From Pseudomonas arsenicoxydans (GTDB taxonomy: Bacteria > Pseudomonadota > Gammaproteobacteria > Pseudomonadales > Pseudomonadaceae): a DNA stretch of 64,000 bases. Under the pieces are notes generated by a model, which was given only the letters and a program-made list of their open reading frames with translations, was not told the origin of the DNA and made no database searches. Where the stretch lies: assembly GCF_900103875.1 (NCBI RefSeq), contig NZ_LT629705.1:5961001-6025000 (forward strand). The letters run 5' to 3'. The translations under genes and the position numbers were made by a program. How positions within the stretch are numbered: position 1 is the first letter of the stretch; each line of letters opens with the position of its first letter. Shown piece by piece: positions 60,513 through 64,000 of this stretch.

Positions 60513-61457
60513 ATGATCCACGACACTTTCTGGCTGACCGCGAGTGACCGCAGCCGCCTCTTCGTCAACCAGTGGCTGCCCGCCGCACCTCTGAAAGCGG
60601 TGATTCTGTTGGCGCATGGCATGGCCGAGCACAGCGGACGCTACGCCCGTCTGGCGGAAAAATTCTGCGATCAGGGTTATGGCGTCTACGCGCCGGACCT
60701 GCGTGGACATGGCAAAACTGCCGAAAACGGGACGCTCGGCCATTTCGCCGATGACGATGGCTGGTGCAAAGTCGTCGGCGACCTGGCCAGCCTCAACCAG
60801 CACATCGGCCAGCAGCACCCCGGCGTGTCAATCGTGCTGCTAGGCCACAGCATGGGCAGCTACATCGCCCAGGCTTATCTGCTGCACCACAGCGCCAGCC
60901 TGCATGGCGCGGTGCTCAGCGGTTCGAATTTTCAACCGGTGGCGCTGTATCGCGCTGCCCGCCAGATTGCCCGGCTCGAACGATTGCGCCAGGGCCCGAA
61001 GGGTCGCAGCGCGCTGATCGAGTGGCTGTCGTTCGGCTCGTTCAACAAGAAATTCAAACCGGCGCGCACGCGGTTCGACTGGCTCAGCCGCGATCCGGCG
61101 CAGGTCGACCTGTACGCCAACGACCCGCTTTGCGGCTTTCGCTGCACCAATCAACTGTGGATCGATTTGCTCGGCGGCTTGCAGCAAATCAGCAAAGCGT
61201 CCAATCTCGCGCAGATCGATCCGGGCCTGCCGTTGCTGGTGATTGGCGGTGAATGTGATCCGGTCAGCGAAGGCAAACGTCTGAAAGACCTGGCCCACGC
61301 GCTTCGCGAGGCTGGCAGCCGCGACCTGCAACTGACTATTTACCCTCAGGCCAGGCATGAACTGTTTAACGAGAGCAACCGCGATGAAGTGATCAATGAC
61401 GTGTTGAACTGGATTGCGCAGACGCTGAGCCACCCCCGGCCGCCCAGATCGGAATAG
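60513..61457 (+). CDS. Alpha/beta hydrolase, monoacylglycerol lipase/lysophospholipase-like
   Basis: 314 aa from ATG 60513, with AAAGGA seven bases upstream; the frame is open from 60456. Serine hydrolase: oxyanion region LLAHGMAEHSGRYARLAEKF, nucleophile elbow LLGHSMGSYIAQAY (Ser in G-H-S-M-G), acid in GGECDPVSEGKRL, catalytic His in YPQARHELFNESNRDEV. A lipase that frees fatty acid for the adjacent FadD ligases is a sensible role. Confidence 0.9.
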   Translation: MIHDTFWLTASDRSRLFVNQWLPAAPLKAVILLAHGMAEHSGRYARLAEKFCDQGYGVYAPDLRGHGKTAENGTLGHFADDDGWCKVVGDLASLNQHIGQQHPGVSIVLLGHSMGSYIAQAYLLHHSASLHGAVLSGSNFQPVALYRAARQIARLERLRQGPKGRSALIEWLSFGSFNKKFKPARTRFDWLSRDPAQVDLYANDPLCGFRCTNQLWIDLLGGLQQISKASNLAQIDPGLPLLVIGGECDPVSEGKRLKDLAHALREAGSRDLQLTIYPQARHELFNESNRDEVINDVLNWIAQTLSHPRPPRSE

Positions 61458-61499
61458 TTTTTTTGTGAATTTATTTATTCGTGACAGGAATTGAAACAG

Positions 61500-61970
61500 A
61501 TGACCCAGGTTACCAACACCCCTTACGAAGCCCTCGAAGTCGGGCAGACCGCCAGCTATAGCAAGACGGTCGAAGAGCGCGACATTCAGTTGTTCGCCGC
61601 CATGTCCGGCGACCACAATCCGGTGCACCTGGACGCCGAATTCGCCGCTGGCACCATGTTCAAGGAGCGTATCGCTCACGGCATGTTCAGTGGTGCGTTG
61701 ATCAGTGCGGCCGTTGCCTGCGAATTGCCTGGGCCGGGGACGATTTACATCGGTCAGCAGATGAGCTTTCAGAAGCCGGTGAAGATCGGCGACACCTTGA
61801 CGGTGCGTCTCGAAATCCTGCAAAAGATGCCAAAATTTCGTGTTCGGATTGCCACTCGCGTGTTTAACCAGCGTGACGAATTGGTAGTCGATGGCGAGGC
61901 AGAGATTCTGGCGCCGCGCAAGCAGCAGACCGTGACGTTGCCGACCTTGCCGGCCATCAGCATCGGCTGA
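61500..61970 (+). CDS. phaJ4: MaoC/(R)-specific enoyl-CoA hydratase, PhaJ4-like
   Basis: 156 aa from ATG 61500 with AGGAA nine bases upstream. Hot-dog fold: ALEVGQTASYSKTVEERDIQ then FAAMSGDHNPVHLDAEFAAG, the catalytic D-H pair (SGDHNPVH) and IAHGMFSGALISAAVACELP. It hydrates trans-2-enoyl-CoA to the (R)-3-hydroxy form, linking beta-oxidation to polyester (PHA) synthesis. It follows the hydrolase by 42 bp, probably in the same unit. Confidence 0.9.
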   Translation: MTQVTNTPYEALEVGQTASYSKTVEERDIQLFAAMSGDHNPVHLDAEFAAGTMFKERIAHGMFSGALISAAVACELPGPGTIYIGQQMSFQKPVKIGDTLTVRLEILQKMPKFRVRIATRVFNQRDELVVDGEAEILAPRKQQTVTLPTLPAISIG

Positions 61971-61977
61971 TTTTCCT

Positions 61978-62071
61978 CACAAGATCGCAGCCTCGTTTTA
62001 CTCGACAGCTCCTACAGGTCTACGCAAAACCCTGTAGGAGCTGTCGAGTAAAACGAGGCTGCGATCTTGTG
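61978..62071. repeat. REP pair, GTAGGAGCTGTCGAGTA family, between convergent genes
   Basis: CACAAGATCGCAGCCTCG... (61978) against ...CGAGGCTGCGATCTTGTG (62071), perfect inverse arms. It lies between the MaoC stop and the HlyD stop, filling nearly all the gap. Confidence 0.95.
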
Positions 62072-62074
62072 ATC

Positions 62075-62935
62075 TCAAGGCCCTTCCTGCACCTGCACGC
62101 TCGCCGTCATCCCTGAACTCAAATTCATCTCCGGCGGCAAGTTGTCGATCTTGATCCGCACCGGAATCCGCTGCGCCAGCCTTACCCAGTTAAACGTCGG
62201 TTCCACCTCCGCCAACAACTGCCCGTCCGGCGTGGTGTTGCGGTCGGTAATCCCGCGACTGATGCTTTCCACGTGCCCGTCCAGCGCCTCCCCCGCGCTC
62301 ATCAACCAGACCTTCACCGGATCGCCGACACGAATCCGTGGCAGCTTGGTTTCCTCGAAATAGGCCTGCACATAAAAGGTCGAATCATCGATCAAGGCCA
62401 TCACCGATTGCCCGGCATTCACGTAATTGCCTTCAGCCAGACGCAGGTTGGTAATGTGCCCGTTGCGCGGCGCATGAACCTGGCTGCGGGCTAGATTGAG
62501 TTCGGCGACTTTGGCCTCAGCCTGAGCCTCACGCAGTTCGCCGCGGGCGATGCCGGCATTGATCTGTGCGTTCTCGCGCAACTCGGCACTGATCGCTTGT
62601 GGCCCCAGGCTCGCGCGGCGACTGGCTTCACGCTCACGCAGATTGAGTTGCTGCTGGCGCGTCTGCACCACCGCCTGGGCTTTCTCGAGTGCCGCTTCGA
62701 AACGGTCACGATCAATGCTCAACAACAGATCGCCGGCCTTGACCTGCTGGTTATCGGACGCCTTGAGTTCACGCACCCATCCCGACACATCCGGGGCGAT
62801 GACCACCACGTCGGCGCGAATCCGCGCATCCCGGGTCCAGGGCGTGAGCATGTAGTACTGCCACAAATGGAAACCGGCAAATATCGCCACCGCCACCAGG
62901 CACAGGGTTACCGCGACACGTACGGGGGTACGCAT
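62075..62935 (-). CDS. HlyD-family membrane fusion protein (AaeA-like)
   Basis: 286 aa from ATG 62935, with AAGGAG seven bases upstream. One N-terminal membrane helix (VTLCLVAVAIFAGFHLWQYY). Biotinyl-lipoyl-like halves: RIRADVVVIAPDVSGWVREL then KASDNQQVKAGDLLLSIDRD, and APRNGHITNLRLAEGNYVNA. A coiled hairpin of about 90 residues lies between them. It bridges the inner-membrane FUSC pump to an outer-membrane channel. Third gene of the operon. Confidence 0.92.
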   Translation of the reverse strand: MRTPVRVAVTLCLVAVAIFAGFHLWQYYMLTPWTRDARIRADVVVIAPDVSGWVRELKASDNQQVKAGDLLLSIDRDRFEAALEKAQAVVQTRQQQLNLREREASRRASLGPQAISAELRENAQINAGIARGELREAQAEAKVAELNLARSQVHAPRNGHITNLRLAEGNYVNAGQSVMALIDDSTFYVQAYFEETKLPRIRVGDPVKVWLMSAGEALDGHVESISRGITDRNTTPDGQLLAEVEPTFNWVRLAQRIPVRIKIDNLPPEMNLSSGMTASVQVQEGP

Positions 62936-62945
62936 GTTCAACTCC

Positions 62946-63152
62946 TTATAAAGGTCCGAGGACGACGGTGATCAAGGTCAATACACAGACGTACAAGGCG
63001 CAATCGAATAGCGCTTCATGCCAGATCCAGCGGCCCACCGGGGTCAGGCGCAACAGCATGCGCAAGGCCCCGGTGACGAGCAGCGCCAGCAACACATAAA
63101 TCAGAAACGGACTGAGCAGCACCCCGCCCACCGACCACTCACGCAAGCCCAT
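62946..63152 (-). CDS. DUF1656 small membrane protein (AaeX-like)
   Basis: 68 aa from ATG 63152, with AGGAGC upstream. Two membrane helices (SPFLIYVLLALLVTGALRML and LFDCALYVCVLTLITVVLG). DUF1656/AaeX proteins are constant partners of FUSC-HlyD efflux pumps. It overlaps the FUSC stop by 14 bp and is 10 bp ahead of the HlyD start. Confidence 0.92.
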   Translation of the reverse strand: MGLREWSVGGVLLSPFLIYVLLALLVTGALRMLLRLTPVGRWIWHEALFDCALYVCVLTLITVVLGPL

Positions 63153-64000
63153 GGCTTTGCTCCTGTTGGCGGCACCAGGCGCGCCAGCTGCTTTGCAGTT
63201 GCAGCACCGCACCCTGTGCCAGTTTCACCGCGTCGCTGGGGGGCAACGCGTACAAGGTCTTCAAGAATTCTTCGCTGGGGTGTTCCAGCGCATCAGCGCT
63301 ATCGCCTGCCGGGCCTTGCGCCAAAATTTTTTCCAGCTGCTCGAGATAACGCTGCTGAGGTGCGCTGACCGGAGCCTGCGCTACCGCGAGGCTCAAACGC
63401 AGATGGAGCAATTCGTCGCCGATGTCCAGGCCGAGCAGACCATCGTCCCAGCGGCTGCGCGCCGGTTCCGGCAACTCCGGATAATGCCGCGCCAGTTGCA
63501 GCAAGCGATCGGCCATGCGCCCGCCGAACCAGCTTTCGGCACCGCGCAGATTGCGTCGGGTCAGCCGGACCAGATCGTCGAGCGTCGCCGCCAACAAGCG
63601 GCGGCCGTGCCACGCCGGGTTACGCAGGATCAGCAAATGAAACGCCAGCACCGCCGCGCCGACACCGACCACCATCGCTTGGGCGCTGTTGAAGAACGTG
63701 GCGACATCGAATTTCATCGCGTTCAGCGGCGACACCAAGACGATAAAATGTAAACAGAACGAGGTGGCCGTGGCGCCAATCTGTGGCTTGGCCATGCCCA
63801 GCGCACCGAAAAACAACGGCACGCCCATGCCCAGGCAGAGCAACGCAAACCCGCTCCACTGCGGCAGCAATATTTGCCCGACGAAAAACGCCGTTGGTAT
63901 CGCCAGAAAAATCCCTCGCATAAAGCTCATGCCGATCTGCGCGCCATTCTCACGACTGGCAAACAGGCTGCACACCACGCAGGTCAGCACCAGCGCACCC
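63139..64000 (-). CDS. FUSC/AaeB-like aromatic acid efflux protein, C-terminal part, cut by the window edge
   Basis: At least 287 codons, open to the right edge, so the N-terminal half lies outside. Several hydrophobic segments (GIFLAIPTAFFVGQILLPQW, SGFALLCLGMGVPLFFGALG, ATSFCLHFIVLVSPL, AMVVGVGAAVLAFHLLILRN) and then a cytoplasmic helical tail rich in Arg/Leu (RRLLAATLDDLVRLTRRNLR). This is the second half of a FUSC-type transporter that exports hydroxy-aromatic acids or drugs. First gene of the FUSC-DUF1656-HlyD operon. Confidence 0.88.
   Translation of the reverse strand, partial: GALVLTCVVCSLFASRENGAQIGMSFMRGIFLAIPTAFFVGQILLPQWSGFALLCLGMGVPLFFGALGMAKPQIGATATSFCLHFIVLVSPLNAMKFDVATFFNSAQAMVVGVGAAVLAFHLLILRNPAWHGRRLLAATLDDLVRLTRRNLRGAESWFGGRMADRLLQLARHYPELPEPARSRWDDGLLGLDIGDELLHLRLSLAVAQAPVSAPQQRYLEQLEKILAQGPAGDSADALEHPSEEFLKTLYALPPSDAVKLAQGAVLQLQSSWRAWCRQQEQSHGLA

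Overview
The window looks like a chromosomal segment of a fluorescent Pseudomonas (P. fluorescens group). The evidence is the GC-rich coding, the dense GTAGGAGCTGTCGAGTG and GTGGGAGCGGGCTTGCC type REP palindromes between genes, and the fadD1-fadD2-hydrolase-MaoC block, whose order matches that known in P. aeruginosa and P. putida. This assignment rests on gene content, not on a database search. No rRNA, tRNA, CRISPR array or intact transposase was seen.

Left end (1-5.6 kb), accessory DNA. It starts with a GHKL (MutL/Hsp90/MORC-like) ATPase cut by the window edge, a C5-cytosine methyltransferase and a Vsr mismatch endonuclease. These three form the right flank of what is probably a restriction/defence locus continuing to the left. 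Next come a Bro-N protein behind a structured leader, and a small bacteriocin module: a pyocin-S domain fused to a colicin E3-like ribonuclease, with an overlapping immunity candidate. A 111-bp fragment duplicated from the toxin gene lies directly after the immunity gene, so the toxin tip and immunity gene are bracketed by direct repeats.

5.6-20 kb: an orphan arsA ATPase with a small exported partner; a zinc-finger-like protein of unknown function; a tandem pair of exported paralogues; a TauE/SafE exporter divergent from an AraC regulator; two small HTH proteins; a metallo-hydrolase divergent from a TetR gene with a palindromic operator between them; a LysR gene divergent from a glutamine-amidotransferase-like protein and a monooxygenase-like protein; and glpQ.

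20-42 kb, mostly chromosomal housekeeping and regulation: a PepSY protein, a GAF histidine kinase, an FlxA-like protein, a chemoreceptor, a CorA/ZntB-type transporter, a Pit phosphate transporter, a dioxygenase/TylF-type methyltransferase pair, NmrA/LysR and PACE-efflux/LysR divergent pairs, an ECF42-type sigma factor operon (SnoaL, YciI, SRPBCC, sigma), acetyltransferases, a GyrI-like protein, a LysE exporter and alaC. The gluconate regulon (gntP, gntK, gntR) has three copies of one operator-like sequence, one in front of each gene.

43-64 kb: two glutathione S-transferases, an MFS transporter, a PAS-PAS chemoreceptor of BdlA type, an unusual ECF sigma/substrate-binding protein pair, a PhnD-like protein, a fatty acid desaturase, a second-copy-type peptide deformylase overlapping a YihY/BrkB membrane protein, CsbD, the fatty-acid activation block (fadD1, fadD2, hydrolase, MaoC/PhaJ), and the start of an AaeB-like FUSC/DUF1656/HlyD efflux operon cut by the right edge.
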